Shown: piece after piece, positions 20,846 to 31,761 of the stretch | How the letters are laid out: every line of letters begins with the position of its first letter | Numbering within the stretch: position 1 is the first letter of the stretch | NCBI GenBank assembly: GCA_021604525.1 | Contig: BQJD01000002.1 | Coordinates: forward strand, 88,282-152,281 | Length of the DNA stretch: 64,000 nucleotides | Source of the DNA: a marine bacterium B5-7 | GTDB lineage: Bacteria; Pseudomonadota; Gammaproteobacteria; Arenicellales; CAJQKF01 | Direction of reading: 5' to 3' | Translations under genes and position numbers: made by a program | The notes under the pieces: generated by a model | Seen by the model: only the letters and a program-made list of their open reading frames with translations | What the model was told of the DNA's origin: nothing | The model's database searches: none

Positions 20846-21637
20846 ATGGGTTTTCTCGCAGGAAAAAAGGCACTCGTTGTCGGCGTCGCCAGTAACCGCT
20901 CTATTGCCTGGGGCATTGCTCAGGCAATGCACCGTGAAGGAGCTGAACTTGCCTTTACATACCAATCAGACAAGCTAAAACCCAGGGTTGAGAAATTTGC
21001 CCAACAACTCGACTCGGACATTGTGCTGCCTTGCGATGTTCAAAGCGATGAGCAAATTGATGCTGTGTTCACTGAGCTTGAAAACTATTGGGACGGTTAC
21101 GACATTCTGGTGCATTCGGTAGCCTTCGCACCGCGCGAGGAACTCGAGGGTCTCTATCTCGACTCAGTCACCCGGGCCGGATTTCTCACCGCCCATGAGA
21201 TCTCATCTTACAGCTTTGCGGCCTTGGCCCGCGCCGGCCGCAACATGATGGCCGGTCGCAATGGTGCACTCATTACACTTTCCTATATCGGCGCACAGCG
21301 GTCGATGCCGGGATACAACATCATGGGTCTTGCCAAAGCTTCCCTCGAAGCCAATGTTCGATATCTTGCGCAGTCTCTGGGCCCGGAAGGAATCCGGGTC
21401 AATGCGATTTCTGCCGGACCAATCAAGACACTGGCCGCATCCGGTATCAAGGGACTTAAGTTGATGCAGGATTTCTGTGAAAAGTCATCACCGTTAGGAC
21501 GCGGCGTGACTATTGAGGAAGTTGGAAATACTGCCGCATTTCTGTGCTCCGACCTCGCATCCGGCATTACTGCCGAGATCACCTATGTCGATGCCGGTTT
21601 CAACACAGTGGGTATCAGCCAACGACTGATCGACTGA
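20846..21637 (+). CDS. fabI: Enoyl-[acyl-carrier-protein] reductase (NADH)
   Basis: 263 aa; [63 protein letters not shown]. Confidence 0.97.
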   Translation: MGFLAGKKALVVGVASNRSIAWGIAQAMHREGAELAFTYQSDKLKPRVEKFAQQLDSDIVLPCDVQSDEQIDAVFTELENYWDGYDILVHSVAFAPREELEGLYLDSVTRAGFLTAHEISSYSFAALARAGRNMMAGRNGALITLSYIGAQRSMPGYNIMGLAKASLEANVRYLAQSLGPEGIRVNAISAGPIKTLAASGIKGLKLMQDFCEKSSPLGRGVTIEEVGNTAAFLCSDLASGITAEITYVDAGFNTVGISQRLID

Positions 21638-21670
21638 CTCATCTCAACCATACCCGGACATTAAACTGTG

Positions 21671-21694
21671 AATGGCCAGTTCAAACTGGCCATT
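21671..21694 (+). terminator. Strong hairpin 33 nt after fabI stop
   Basis: AATGGCCAGTT-CA-AACTGGCCATT, perfect 11-bp inverted repeat; no clear T-run. Confidence 0.45.
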
Positions 21695-21885
21695 GATATT
21701 GATTATCGATACGACTAATAAGTCGCGCAGTCCCGGGATATAAACTGGAACCGATCTCAAAGCGAGCGAAGACGGCCAGGACAAGGTAATGGGAGTGGAA
21801 ACGCGCAGTTTACATGTGTAAATGAACATTTGAGCGAGCATTTAACACTGTATTGGAGGGTTGCAGCCATCTTAAGACAAAGGTT

Positions 21886-23802
21886 TTACAACGCGTCGTC
21901 GAATACGGTTACGTCCGAGGCTTCTCGAAGTGCTTGAAGATAACTTAGATACACATCCTCGGACTGACGATTTTTAAGCAGATTCTTTACTGCCGCGCGA
22001 CGTGCATCGTCTGCCTTTGCAGGATCGGCATCGGTGATTGAAGTGAGTCGATATACCACGTAATCGCCGTTTGTAGTATTCAATCCCCGCACAACCGGCA
22101 GATTCGATGTTGGTACGACCACGTTGAATAGCTCATCAACCAGTTCATTGCTCAAGGGGTCATAGGCATCTTCACGGGTACCGTCGAACGACACCGGATC
22201 AAGATTTTCTGCCGCGAGCGTGGTCTGCCAATCTTCAGCTTCGGACAGCGATTTGATCAGCATTTCTCCATGTTCGTGAGCGGCATCAATACGCGCTGTA
22301 CGTTCGAGTTTTTCTCGAACTTGATCGCGAACCTCCTCCAGCGTCAACTGACGTCGATCTTTAGATTCAAGTCGATGCAGAGCGACCATACTGTTTGCAT
22401 CAAAATCAAATGCTTCGCTGTTCAAGCCCTCCACCCTGACTTCTTCAGAGAAAGCCGCTTCGCGAAATCTCTGATTGGCGGCGACACCGTCACCCTCATC
22501 CATGCTGAACCAATCGGTAGACTGTATTTCGAGATTGAGATCGTCCGCGGCAGGTTCAAGACTTTCTGGCTGCTCGTATACAATGTTAGTGAAGCGCTCA
22601 GCCTCTTCAAGATAGCGCGATTCCGCCGACTGTTTCTTCAACTCGGATTCAATCTGATCCTTAACCTCATCGAATTTTGCAACAACTGCGGGCTTGTAGC
22701 CGGTCAAGGAGATCACATGAAAGCCAAATCTCGAACGCACCGGATCACTAATATCACCAACTTCTTCAAGGGCCAGGGCTGCGTCCTCGACGGGCTTGAC
22801 CAATACACCGGAGGTGATAACACCGAGATCACCACCTTTCGCTGCTGAACCGGAGTCATCGGAATTCTGTTTTGCGAGCGCTGCGAAATCTTCACCAGCG
22901 CGGGCTCTTCCAGCCAGCTCACGGGCTTTGTTCAAGGCCGATTCAACTTGCGCGTCGTCGGCATTGTCACCGACCTGAATCAATATATGACTGATCCGCC
23001 GCTCTTCTGGAGTCATGTATTGACTCTGGTTTTCAGCAAAATACTGGCGTAATTCCGCCTCGTCAACATCAATGCTTTCAGCAATCCGATCCACCGACAA
23101 TGTGATGTAACTTGCACGCATCATCTCGGGAGCGAAATACTGATCCTTATTTTTTCCGTATGCTGTGGCGATATCTTCTTCACTTATCTTGATTTCGCGT
23201 GATGGATCATTTGCCGGGATTACAACGTACTCGGCCGTTCGTACCTGTCCAAGGATTCTCAATACATTGTTGATGTCTTCATCTGTGACAAATGCCGAAT
23301 CGGTATAAGCGCTTCGAATCTGATTGGATATGAGTTCCTGACGCTGCTGCTGCTCGAATCGGGCAACACTCATCCCGGCATTGGCAACGACTTCCTGGTA
23401 GCGATCGGGATCAAACTGACCATCGACCTGGAAATAAGGCAATTGACGGATGCGATTACCAAGGAGTTCTTCGCTAATACGATAGCCGGATGCTTCGGCA
23501 TATGACGCCTCGGCAGCGTTTTGGATTAGTCCTTCAAGGACCTGTCGCTTGAACTCCGCAGATTCGAAAAATTCCGAGTCAAGATTTTGTTGAAGAACCT
23601 GGGCCATAACCCGACGCCTTTCTGACAGCGCGTTCTGATAGGTATTAAGATCAATATCGACACCCTCGACTTCAGCGACAACAGACTGACCGCCACCTTC
23701 GAAGTAGGAGTTTATGCCCCATAGCGCGAATGGAATGGTGATCATGGCAACAATCACCCAGGCAAAGATACCTGACGCTTTTTCTCTGATCTTGGTTAAC
23801 AT
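21886..23802 (-). CDS. ppiD: SurA N-terminal/PpiC domain peptidyl-prolyl isomerase (PpiD)
   Basis: 638 aa; MLTKIREKASGIFAWVIVAMITIPFALWGINSYF; rotamase ISHILIQVGDNADD...FAALAKQNSDDSGSAAKGGDLG. Confidence 0.95.
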   Translation of the reverse strand: MLTKIREKASGIFAWVIVAMITIPFALWGINSYFEGGGQSVVAEVEGVDIDLNTYQNALSERRRVMAQVLQQNLDSEFFESAEFKRQVLEGLIQNAAEASYAEASGYRISEELLGNRIRQLPYFQVDGQFDPDRYQEVVANAGMSVARFEQQQRQELISNQIRSAYTDSAFVTDEDINNVLRILGQVRTAEYVVIPANDPSREIKISEEDIATAYGKNKDQYFAPEMMRASYITLSVDRIAESIDVDEAELRQYFAENQSQYMTPEERRISHILIQVGDNADDAQVESALNKARELAGRARAGEDFAALAKQNSDDSGSAAKGGDLGVITSGVLVKPVEDAALALEEVGDISDPVRSRFGFHVISLTGYKPAVVAKFDEVKDQIESELKKQSAESRYLEEAERFTNIVYEQPESLEPAADDLNLEIQSTDWFSMDEGDGVAANQRFREAAFSEEVRVEGLNSEAFDFDANSMVALHRLESKDRRQLTLEEVRDQVREKLERTARIDAAHEHGEMLIKSLSEAEDWQTTLAAENLDPVSFDGTREDAYDPLSNELVDELFNVVVPTSNLPVVRGLNTTNGDYVVYRLTSITDADPAKADDARRAAVKNLLKNRQSEDVYLSYLQALREASDVTVFDDAL

Positions 23803-23904
23803 CGAATCGATCCGTGATGGGATACGAAGGTCCGGCCAAATAAACAGGTTTCGCGGGGCTCGTGAATTGGGCCACGGCGATGGAAAACATCAAAGCAGCG
23901 AATA

Positions 23905-23981
23905 TGGCGGAGCGGACGGGACTCGAACCCGCGACCCCCGGCGTGACAGGCCGGTATTCTAACCAACTGAACTACCGCTCC
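23905..23981 (-). tRNA. tRNA-Asp (GTC), CCA encoded
   Basis: GGAGCGGTAGTTCAGTTGGTTAGAATACCGGCCTGTCACGCCGGGGGTCGCGGGTTCGAGTCCCGTCCGCTCCGCCA. Confidence 0.97.
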
Positions 23982-24009
23982 GATTCGCGGGACTGACAAC
24001 CACCAGTTT

Positions 24010-24085
24010 GGTGGGTGCTGCAGGACTTGAACCTGCGACCCTCGCCTTGTAAGGGCGATGCTCTACCAGCTGAGCTAAGCACCCA
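24010..24085 (-). tRNA. tRNA-Val (TAC), CCA encoded
   Basis: GGGTGCTTAGCTCAGCTGGTAGAGCATCGCCCTTACAAGGCGAGGGTCGCAGGTTCAAGTCCTGCAGCACCCACCA. Confidence 0.97.
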
Positions 24086-24093
24086 AGGGCGCG

Positions 24094-24366
24094 CTAGTTT
24101 ACGGCATCCTTAAGTGCTTTGCCAGCCTTGAACTTAGGCATTTTCGAAGCGGCGATATGGATCGTTTCGCCGGTTTGCGGATTGCGTCCTGTGCGAGCTG
24201 CACGATCCGACACTGAGAATGTACCAAACCCGGTAATGGCGATGCTGTCGCCCGAGCTAAGCGTTTTGGTAACGATATCAACTAAGCCATCGAGGACGGC
24301 TGCGGCTTCACTCTTGGACATGTCATTGGACGCGGCCAGTGCTTCTACCAGTTCGGTTTTATTCAC
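24094..24366 (-). CDS. hupB: HU family DNA-binding protein
   Basis: 90 aa; [30 protein letters not shown]...[45 protein letters not shown]. Confidence 0.97.
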   Translation of the reverse strand: MNKTELVEALAASNDMSKSEAAAVLDGLVDIVTKTLSSGDSIAITGFGTFSVSDRAARTGRNPQTGETIHIAASKMPKFKAGKALKDAVN

Positions 24367-24905
24367 AAGTTATCTCCTTTCTTGATTGATAGGTGCGGTG
24401 GATCATTAAATTCATACAATTACTCAATTACTGCGGTATCCGTGACCCGCATAAGCGCACTTGAATGAGGAGAACGATCTCTTATACAGCGCGAGGTTAT
24501 ACCAAGCCGACAATTTTGGTGTCAAGAAAAAGTGTGGGAATTGATCTCGTTGTTTTTTCAAAACGGCCCGGCACTCATATCGAGGCGTTCGCAACAGAAT
24601 CATAATGACATTTAAAACCATGGCATTGAAAATCGCTGTTGCGACACCCTGACACCCGAAGTATACCGGGTTTTTGGCCCATGTCGCGGCAATTGATAGC
24701 ATTGATTCCGAGCATCATCACGATACCGGATTGTGCCAGGGCAAGTCCGTTACTACTGAATCAAAACCGATTGATCATCATCAATAACTTCACACAAGCA
24801 CACTACGATATTGAAACATCTGCCGAAATCATAATCGGAATGCTCGCAAAATATCGCTATTCAGCACCGATTTCAATCGTCACCATAGACCATCTTGCCT
24901 CCTGC

Positions 24906-27344
24906 CTAGTGCGGCCTGACCGCATCTTTGGCAAGATTATCAGCAACAGGGCCTGCTTCAGGTGATGCTTCAGCATCTTCCTTGAATGGCGCAGGAACAT
25001 GCTCAAGTGCAATCTCGAATACCTCATCGATCCACTGAACCGGTTTCAGATTTAGGCCTTCGATAATATTGTCGGGAATCTCCTTGAGATCCTTTTCGTT
25101 GTCTTTCGGAATGATTACCGTCTTGATGCCGCCACGATGCGCGGCCAAGAGCTTTTCCTTCAGTCCGCCTATTGGCAACACTTCTCCGCGCAAGGTTATC
25201 TCACCGGTCATCGCCACGTCGGCCTTGACCGGCACATTTGTCAATGCAGACACCACGGCAGTACACATCGCGGTCCCGGCACTCGGGCCATCCTTCGGCG
25301 TTGCCCCTTCCGGCACATGAATATGTACATCATGATCCTGATAAAAGGTGGCGCTGATACCATATGTCCGCGCCCGCGAACGCACTACGCTAACCGCAGT
25401 CTGAATGGATTCCTGCATCACTTCGCCGAGTTTCCCGGTATATATCTGCTTGCCCTTGCCTTCGAGTGTAACCGCTTCTATAGTGAGCAGATCACCGCCC
25501 ACCTCTGTCCAGGCCAGGCCCGTGACCTGTCCCACACGGTTCATCTCCTCGGCCTCACCATATCGGAACTGGCGTACGCCAAGATACTTGTCAAGATTAC
25601 GACGACTCACGGTGACCCGTTTCTTGTCAGTCTCGACCAGCAGTTCCCGCGCGACCTTGCGACAAATCTTGGATATCTCCCGCTCAAGTCCACGCACACC
25701 GGATTCACGGGTGTAGTAACGAACGATGTCATACAGAACTGGTTTGCCAATGCTGAGTTCTTCCTTCTTCAAGCCATTGTTCTTTATCTGCTTTGACAGC
25801 AGGTAACGTGTGGCTATATTGATTTTCTCGTCTTCGGTGTAACCCGAGATCCGAATTACCTCCATTCGATCAAGCAAGGGACTCGGAATGTTCAGTGTAT
25901 TGGCGGTGGCAATGAACATGACTTCAGAGAGGTCGTACTCAACTTCCATGTAATGATCGCCGAATGCGTGATTCTGTTCCGGATCAAGCACTTCCAGCAG
26001 TGCAGATGATGGATCGCCACGAAAATCCATTGACATTTTGTCGACTTCATCAAGCATAAACAACGGGTTACGTGACTTGACCTTGGCCATATTCTGGATG
26101 ATCTTGCCCGGCATCGAACCAATATATGTCCTTCGATGGCCTCGGATCTCTGCCTCATCGCGTACCCCACCTAAGGACATACGAATGAACTTGCGATTGG
26201 TTGCGCGAGCAATAGACTCGCCCAGCGACGTCTTGCCGACACCGGGAGGGCCGACCAGACATAGAATCGGACCCTTGATCTTCTTGATCCGCTGTTGAAC
26301 GGCCAGGAATTCAACGATTCGTTCCTTGACTCGATCAAGACCGTAATGATCGTTATCGAGAATTTTCTCGGCCTTGGCAACGTCCTTGGATACCCGTGTG
26401 CGTTTCTTCCAGGGAACGGCGACCAGCCAGTCAATATAATTACGCACTACGGTCGCTTCCGCTGACATGGGCGACATCATTTTCAGCTTCTTGAGCTCGG
26501 ACTCAGCCTTCTCACGAGCCTCTTTCGGCATACCGGCTTCGTCAATCTTCTGGGCAAGTTCTTCCAGCTCGTTGGGGACATCATCCATATCGCCCAACTC
26601 TTTCTGAATGGCCTTCATCTGCTCATTCAGATAGTACTCGCGCTGGCTTTTCTCCATCTGCTTCTTGACCCGGCCGCGTATTCGCTTTTCGACCTGCAAG
26701 AGGTCAATTTCTGACTCCATTACGCCGAGAATATGCTCAAGCCGGTCGCGCACGCTACCGAGTTCCAGAATTTTCTGCTTGTCTTCATTTCGAAGACTGA
26801 GATGCGCCGCAATGGTGTCGGCGAGTCGACCAAGATCCTCAATACCATTCAAGGAGGTTAATATCTCCGGTGGAATCTTGGAGTTCAATTTGACGTATTG
26901 CTCGAACTCGGCCAATACGGTTCGTTGCAGGACTTCCGCTTCACGCTCGTTTACATCCTGGTCCTTGAGCGCAACGGTATCGACAACAAAACAGGCGTCT
27001 GCGTCGACATAGCGGATAATGGATGCACGTCGTACGCCCTCCACCAGAACCTTCACCGTGCCATCGGGCAACTTCAGGAGTTGCAGAATATTGGCAACCG
27101 TACCAACCTCATAGATATGCTCGGGACCCGGATCATCATCACCGGCATCTTTTTGCGCGGCAAGAAATATATTCTTGCCCGCATCCATCGCTTCCTCCAG
27201 CGCCTGGATTGATTTCTTTCTCCCAACGAACAGCGGGATCACCATATGCGGAAAGATCACTACGTCACGTAGCGGCAGCATTGGGAAACGAGTTTCTTCA
27301 GTCACGGACAAGACGGTACTCCACGAGTTTTCATGGTTGGCCAC
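24906..27344 (-). CDS. lon: ATP-dependent protease Lon (true start possibly the TTG at 27311)
   Basis: 812 aa; FPMLPLRDVVIFPHMVIPLFVGR, GPPGVGKTSLGESIARATNRKF, PKDGPSAGTAM catalytic Ser. Confidence 0.97.
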   Translation of the reverse strand: MANHENSWSTVLSVTEETRFPMLPLRDVVIFPHMVIPLFVGRKKSIQALEEAMDAGKNIFLAAQKDAGDDDPGPEHIYEVGTVANILQLLKLPDGTVKVLVEGVRRASIIRYVDADACFVVDTVALKDQDVNEREAEVLQRTVLAEFEQYVKLNSKIPPEILTSLNGIEDLGRLADTIAAHLSLRNEDKQKILELGSVRDRLEHILGVMESEIDLLQVEKRIRGRVKKQMEKSQREYYLNEQMKAIQKELGDMDDVPNELEELAQKIDEAGMPKEAREKAESELKKLKMMSPMSAEATVVRNYIDWLVAVPWKKRTRVSKDVAKAEKILDNDHYGLDRVKERIVEFLAVQQRIKKIKGPILCLVGPPGVGKTSLGESIARATNRKFIRMSLGGVRDEAEIRGHRRTYIGSMPGKIIQNMAKVKSRNPLFMLDEVDKMSMDFRGDPSSALLEVLDPEQNHAFGDHYMEVEYDLSEVMFIATANTLNIPSPLLDRMEVIRISGYTEDEKINIATRYLLSKQIKNNGLKKEELSIGKPVLYDIVRYYTRESGVRGLEREISKICRKVARELLVETDKKRVTVSRRNLDKYLGVRQFRYGEAEEMNRVGQVTGLAWTEVGGDLLTIEAVTLEGKGKQIYTGKLGEVMQESIQTAVSVVRSRARTYGISATFYQDHDVHIHVPEGATPKDGPSAGTAMCTAVVSALTNVPVKADVAMTGEITLRGEVLPIGGLKEKLLAAHRGGIKTVIIPKDNEKDLKEIPDNIIEGLNLKPVQWIDEVFEIALEHVPAPFKEDAEASPEAGPVADNLAKDAVRPH

Positions 27345-27861
27345 AGTTGGGCCACATAATTTGGGCAGGACAATGGCGTGGCTTCAAGGCTATCGTCACA
27401 CCCTCTAATAACACGAATAATATGACGACAACGGATCAGGAATTCAACTGCGTGATATCACTCACAATTAACACACCCAAACGAATGAAACTGCAGGGTG
27501 CAGTCAAATAGAGAAACGTGAGTATGTCAGCACGTTTGCAAGCAGCCAGAACAAAAGTTTTCGGATCTGCCCGGTTAATTTAATCGAGCCATGAAGCCGT
27601 ATAAGACAGATTCAAAACGATCCTGGCGCGGGGAGCCAGGAAATTCCCTGAAGATCAAGAAACAAATGCGAAAAACAAAAGAACAGGTTTTGTCCCGAGA
27701 ACTCAATGACTCCGCAGACAATCCATCCGGCTCACAGTATGTGTTTGCCCTGAAAAAGTTGGGGTTTATTCTCTTACTGACGACGCCTGATTATGATGCA
27801 TCGGCCGATAATGGTTACCGTGATACTGACATCGAGTAGCATATAACCTGGGCGATCAAAA

Positions 27862-29136
27862 TCAGTCGCCGGTGCCGCTTTTCTGATCGTCCTCGAAGAC
27901 ATATAACGGTCTTGAGCCGTCATCGATAACACTTGCGTCGACGCTGACCATCTTGACGTTTTTCATTGACGGCAACTCGTACATCGTATCGAGCAAGGCA
28001 TTTTCGAGAATTGATCGAAGACCTCGAGCGCCGGTCTTGCGATCCATCGCCTTTTTAGCAACTGCCCGCAGTGCGTCAGGACGAATTTCAAGGCTGACAC
28101 CCTCAAGCTCAAAGAGCTTTTGATATTGTTTGACGAGCGCGTTACGCGGCTCTGTCAAGATGGTAATCAGCGCTTCCTCATCCAGCTCGCGCAGGGTAGC
28201 AACCACAGGCAAGCGACCAACAAACTCCGGTATCAGTCCAAATTTGATGAGATCTTCAGGCTCAAGGTCAGCAATCAATTCCTCGGCACGGGCACGAGAA
28301 TCCTTGCTTTTGATATCAGCGCCGAAGCCAATTCCCGATTTCTCGGTTCGCGACTGAATCACTCTCTCAAGACCAGCAAAGGCGCCACCACAGATAAACA
28401 ACACATTCCGGGTGTCGACCTGTAGAAACTCCTGCTGGGGATGTTTGCGTCCTCCTTGTGGCGGAACCGATGCAACCGTACCTTCTATCAGTTTCAACAG
28501 AGCCTGCTGAACGCCCTCCCCCGATACGTCACGGGTAATTGACGGGTTATCGGATTTACGCGAGATCTTGTCAATCTCATCAATATAAACGATGCCCATC
28601 TGCGCTTTTTCGACTTCGTAGTCACATTTTTGCAACAGTTTCTGGATGATGTTCTCAACATCCTCTCCCACATATCCGGCTTCGGTCAGTGTGGTGGCAT
28701 CGGCAATGGTAAAAGGCACATTCAACTGCCGCGCAAGTGTCTCGGCCAACAGAGTCTTGCCTGACCCGGTCGGACCGATCATCAGAATATTACTTTTGGA
28801 GATGTCGACATCGCCAGCGGTGTCTTCGTTCTCGATACGCTTGTAGTGGTTATAAACCGCTACGGACAGTATTTTCTTGGCATCGCTCTGGCCAATGACA
28901 TAATCGTCGAGCTTTGTGCGAATTTCCTGCGGCGTCGGGTAACCCGATTCCTTTTTATGAGATTCACCGGCTTCGGCGGCTTCTTCGCGGATAATTTCGT
29001 TGCATAATTCGACGCATTCATCGCAAATGAATACCGACGGGCCGGCAATCAGTTTCCGTACTTCGTGCTGGCTCTTACCGCAAAATGAGCAGTAAAGAAG
29101 CTTGTCACCTTTTCGATCGTTACTGTCTTCAGCCAT
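27862..29136 (-). CDS. clpX: ATP-dependent Clp protease ATP-binding subunit ClpX
   Basis: 424 aa; Zn finger CSFCGKSQ...[23 protein letters not shown]. Confidence 0.98.
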   Translation of the reverse strand: MAEDSNDRKGDKLLYCSFCGKSQHEVRKLIAGPSVFICDECVELCNEIIREEAAEAGESHKKESGYPTPQEIRTKLDDYVIGQSDAKKILSVAVYNHYKRIENEDTAGDVDISKSNILMIGPTGSGKTLLAETLARQLNVPFTIADATTLTEAGYVGEDVENIIQKLLQKCDYEVEKAQMGIVYIDEIDKISRKSDNPSITRDVSGEGVQQALLKLIEGTVASVPPQGGRKHPQQEFLQVDTRNVLFICGGAFAGLERVIQSRTEKSGIGFGADIKSKDSRARAEELIADLEPEDLIKFGLIPEFVGRLPVVATLRELDEEALITILTEPRNALVKQYQKLFELEGVSLEIRPDALRAVAKKAMDRKTGARGLRSILENALLDTMYELPSMKNVKMVSVDASVIDDGSRPLYVFEDDQKSGTGD

Positions 29137-29303
29137 GTCGATACCGAATTACTACAATGTGCCCTGAATAACTCAAGCCATGCGGGAGAATCCCAGGACC
29201 CTTATGGTTTGAGCGCTAAAGATGCAGCCTTTATGTTAAAAATGCAAGTCTCGGCAATGATCAGGCAGGTGCCTCGAAATGCCGGATAAACGTCTGTCAA
29301 CCG

Positions 29304-29990
29304 TTACTTGGTCTCGCGACTGGTGATAACCGAGTCTATCAAACCATATTCCACCGCCCTTTCGGCACTCATGAAATTATCACGCTCGGTATCGCGAGCA
29401 ACAGTATCTGCATCTTTACCGGTATGGTGCCCCAATATCCCGTTAAGACGGGTTCGCAGCTTGAGGATTTCACGCGCATGGATGTCGATGTCGCTGGCTT
29501 GCCCCTGAAAGCCTCCCCACGGTTGGTGAACCATGATCCTCGAATTCGGTAGTGCATGACGCTTGTCTTTGGCGCCACCGGCAAGAATGACAGCACCCAT
29601 GCTGGCCGCCTGCCCGATACAAACGGTGCTGACATCGGGTTGCACAAACTGCATGGTATCGTAGATGGCAAGCCCGGCATTGACCACGCCCCCGGGACTA
29701 TTGACATACAGATGGATGTCCTTGTCAGGGTTCTCGGATTCAAGGAACAAAAGCTGTGCAATGATCAGGTTTGCCATGTGGTCCTCAACCTGACCCACCA
29801 GAAATATCACTCGCTCCTTAAGCATTCGCGAGTAGATATCGTAGGCACGTTCACCGCGGCCCGTGGTCTCGATAACCATCGGCACCAGGCCGAGATTTTG
29901 CTCCGGAATCCGTTCCGGTGATTGACTCATATAATTCATGATGAACTCTCTGGTATTCGCCTGTTGACCGCCTTGGCGGAGTTTGTCCAA
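29304..29990 (-). CDS. clpP: ATP-dependent Clp protease proteolytic subunit (start may be 29939, [12 protein letters not shown])
   Basis: [58 protein letters not shown]. Confidence 0.97.
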   Translation of the reverse strand: MDKLRQGGQQANTREFIMNYMSQSPERIPEQNLGLVPMVIETTGRGERAYDIYSRMLKERVIFLVGQVEDHMANLIIAQLLFLESENPDKDIHLYVNSPGGVVNAGLAIYDTMQFVQPDVSTVCIGQAASMGAVILAGGAKDKRHALPNSRIMVHQPWGGFQGQASDIDIHAREILKLRTRLNGILGHHTGKDADTVARDTERDNFMSAERAVEYGLIDSVITSRETK

Positions 29991-30008
29991 ATATCTGCAG
30001 ACGCCGTA

Positions 30009-31313
30009 CTATGTGCGATCAGCATTGACAAATTCATCGAACGTGACCGGCTTATCTTCGACAGTGGCTGATTCCAGGAGAAATTCAACTACCTGGTCTT
30101 CAAGCACTGCAGCCTCGATATTCGACAGTCGCGATCGGTCGGCATAATGCCACTGGATGAATTCCTCGGGTTGCTCATAACTCGAGGCCAATTCTTCTAT
30201 TCGCTCACGGACACGCGCTTCGTCGGACTTGATATCGTTACCGCGAACAACTTCGTGAACAATCAAACCCAGTGAAACGCGCTTGCGGGCTTCGGCTTCA
30301 ATTCGTTCAGGATCGACGGGCATGTCAGCCAGACCTTGCTGGGCAAACTGTGCTCGGGTCGCTTCGGCAAGCCGTGCTGCCTCTTCATTTACCAGTTGCG
30401 CAGGCACTTCAATGGGATTGATCGAAGACAGGCAACCCATTACCTCGTTTTTGACATGACTTCGAATACGGTCTTTAAGCTCACGCTCAAGGTTCTTGCG
30501 AACTTCTTTTCCAAGACCTTCATTTGTGCCATCTTCGACACCGAGCGACTTGATAAATTCCTCATCGACATCCGGTAGACGTGGGTTATCGACCGCCTTG
30601 ACGGTCACCTCAAACGATGCCTTCTTGCCCGCCACAATGGTGCCGGGATAATCATCGGGAAACACGACCTCGATGGTACGCATATCGCCCGCCGATGCGC
30701 CGGCCAGACCCTCATCGAAGCCTTCGATCATTGAACCGGAGCCCAAAACAAGCTCAAAATCACTCGCTTCGCCGCCTTCAAAGACCTCGCCGTCGATCAT
30801 GCCTTTAAAATCCATGGTGACCTTATCACCTTCGGCCGCCGGACCCTCGCTCGTTACCCATTCGGTCTGGCGGGTACGGAGTGATTCAATGGTTTTTTCA
30901 ATATCGGCATCACTCACCTCGCATACCGGGCGGGTGATTGTTTGGCCTTTGAGGTCGAGTTTGCCAATCTCGGGAAACACATCGAATTCGGCTACAAATT
31001 CAAGGTCTTTGCCACGCTCAAGGGTTTTAGCCTCGATCTTCGGAGACCCTGCCGGTACGACTTTTTCCTCACCAAGCGCATTGCGATAACCCTCGCTGAT
31101 CATCTGCTCGGCAACTTCCATAACCACCTGGTTACCGTACTTTGCTTCAATCAGTTTGCGCGGCGCTTTACCGGGCCTGAACCCTGGCAGACGAACCTGT
31201 CGGCTCATGGTACTCAGTTTTTCGAGTACGCGACTTTCCATCTGCTCCGCCGGAATGGTGACGGTCATTTTACGGCCTATCGAGCCGGTACTTTCCAATG
31301 AAACCTGCATCAC
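30009..31313 (-). CDS. tig: Trigger factor
   Basis: 434 aa; MQVSLESTGSIGRKMTVTIPAEQMESRV, RLPGFRPGKAPRKLIEAKYG. Confidence 0.97.
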   Translation of the reverse strand: MMQVSLESTGSIGRKMTVTIPAEQMESRVLEKLSTMSRQVRLPGFRPGKAPRKLIEAKYGNQVVMEVAEQMISEGYRNALGEEKVVPAGSPKIEAKTLERGKDLEFVAEFDVFPEIGKLDLKGQTITRPVCEVSDADIEKTIESLRTRQTEWVTSEGPAAEGDKVTMDFKGMIDGEVFEGGEASDFELVLGSGSMIEGFDEGLAGASAGDMRTIEVVFPDDYPGTIVAGKKASFEVTVKAVDNPRLPDVDEEFIKSLGVEDGTNEGLGKEVRKNLERELKDRIRSHVKNEVMGCLSSINPIEVPAQLVNEEAARLAEATRAQFAQQGLADMPVDPERIEAEARKRVSLGLIVHEVVRGNDIKSDEARVRERIEELASSYEQPEEFIQWHYADRSRLSNIEAAVLEDQVVEFLLESATVEDKPVTFDEFVNADRT

Positions 31314-31373
31314 TTGCCCCTGACAAGGAAATTATTCTCGAACATCACGGTGTGCTTTCCCGGTATTTGCAAC

Positions 31374-31458
<85 letters not shown>

Positions 31459-31468
31459 GGGATGTCCA

Positions 31469-31544
<76 letters not shown>

Positions 31545-31597
31545 ATGAAATCTTGTTTGTATATCTGGCTCGATGCGCCTTTTCACGCCGAAGATAT

Positions 31598-31674
31598 TGG
31601 GGTGAACGATGGGGCTCGAACCCACGACCGCCGGAATCACAATCCGGAGCTCTACCAACTGAGCTACGCTCACC
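31598..31674 (-). tRNA. tRNA-His (GTG), encoded G-1 and CCA
   Basis: GGTGAGCGTAGCTCAGTTGGTAGAGCTCCGGATTGTGATTCCGGCGGTCGTGGGTTCGAGCCCCATCGTTCACCCCA. Confidence 0.95.
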
Positions 31675-31761
31675 ATACTTGCATATCAATATCCGCATCA
31701 TCCGCATCGACAGATCCAACGTCGACCCGGCCATCACGGGATCATACAAACTACGCCAGCG

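Noticed and set aside
22270-22848. 192-aa plus-strand ORF inside ppiD
   Set aside because: Antisense shadow ORF to a confidently identified gene
23714-23999. ORFs at 23714-23962 (+) and 23796-23999 (-)
   Set aside because: Overlap tRNA-Asp and the start of ppiD; VRIPACHAGGRGFESRPLRH is a tRNA translation artefact
24424-24965. ORFs in the hupB-lon spacer (24424-24702 -, 24639-24965 +)
   Set aside because: Opposing overlapping ORFs without family resemblance; the plus ORF runs into the lon 3' end
27591-27839. 82-aa ORF upstream of lon
   Set aside because: No recognisable domain, no clear ribosome-binding site, lies in the lon/clpX spacer; insufficient evidence for coding
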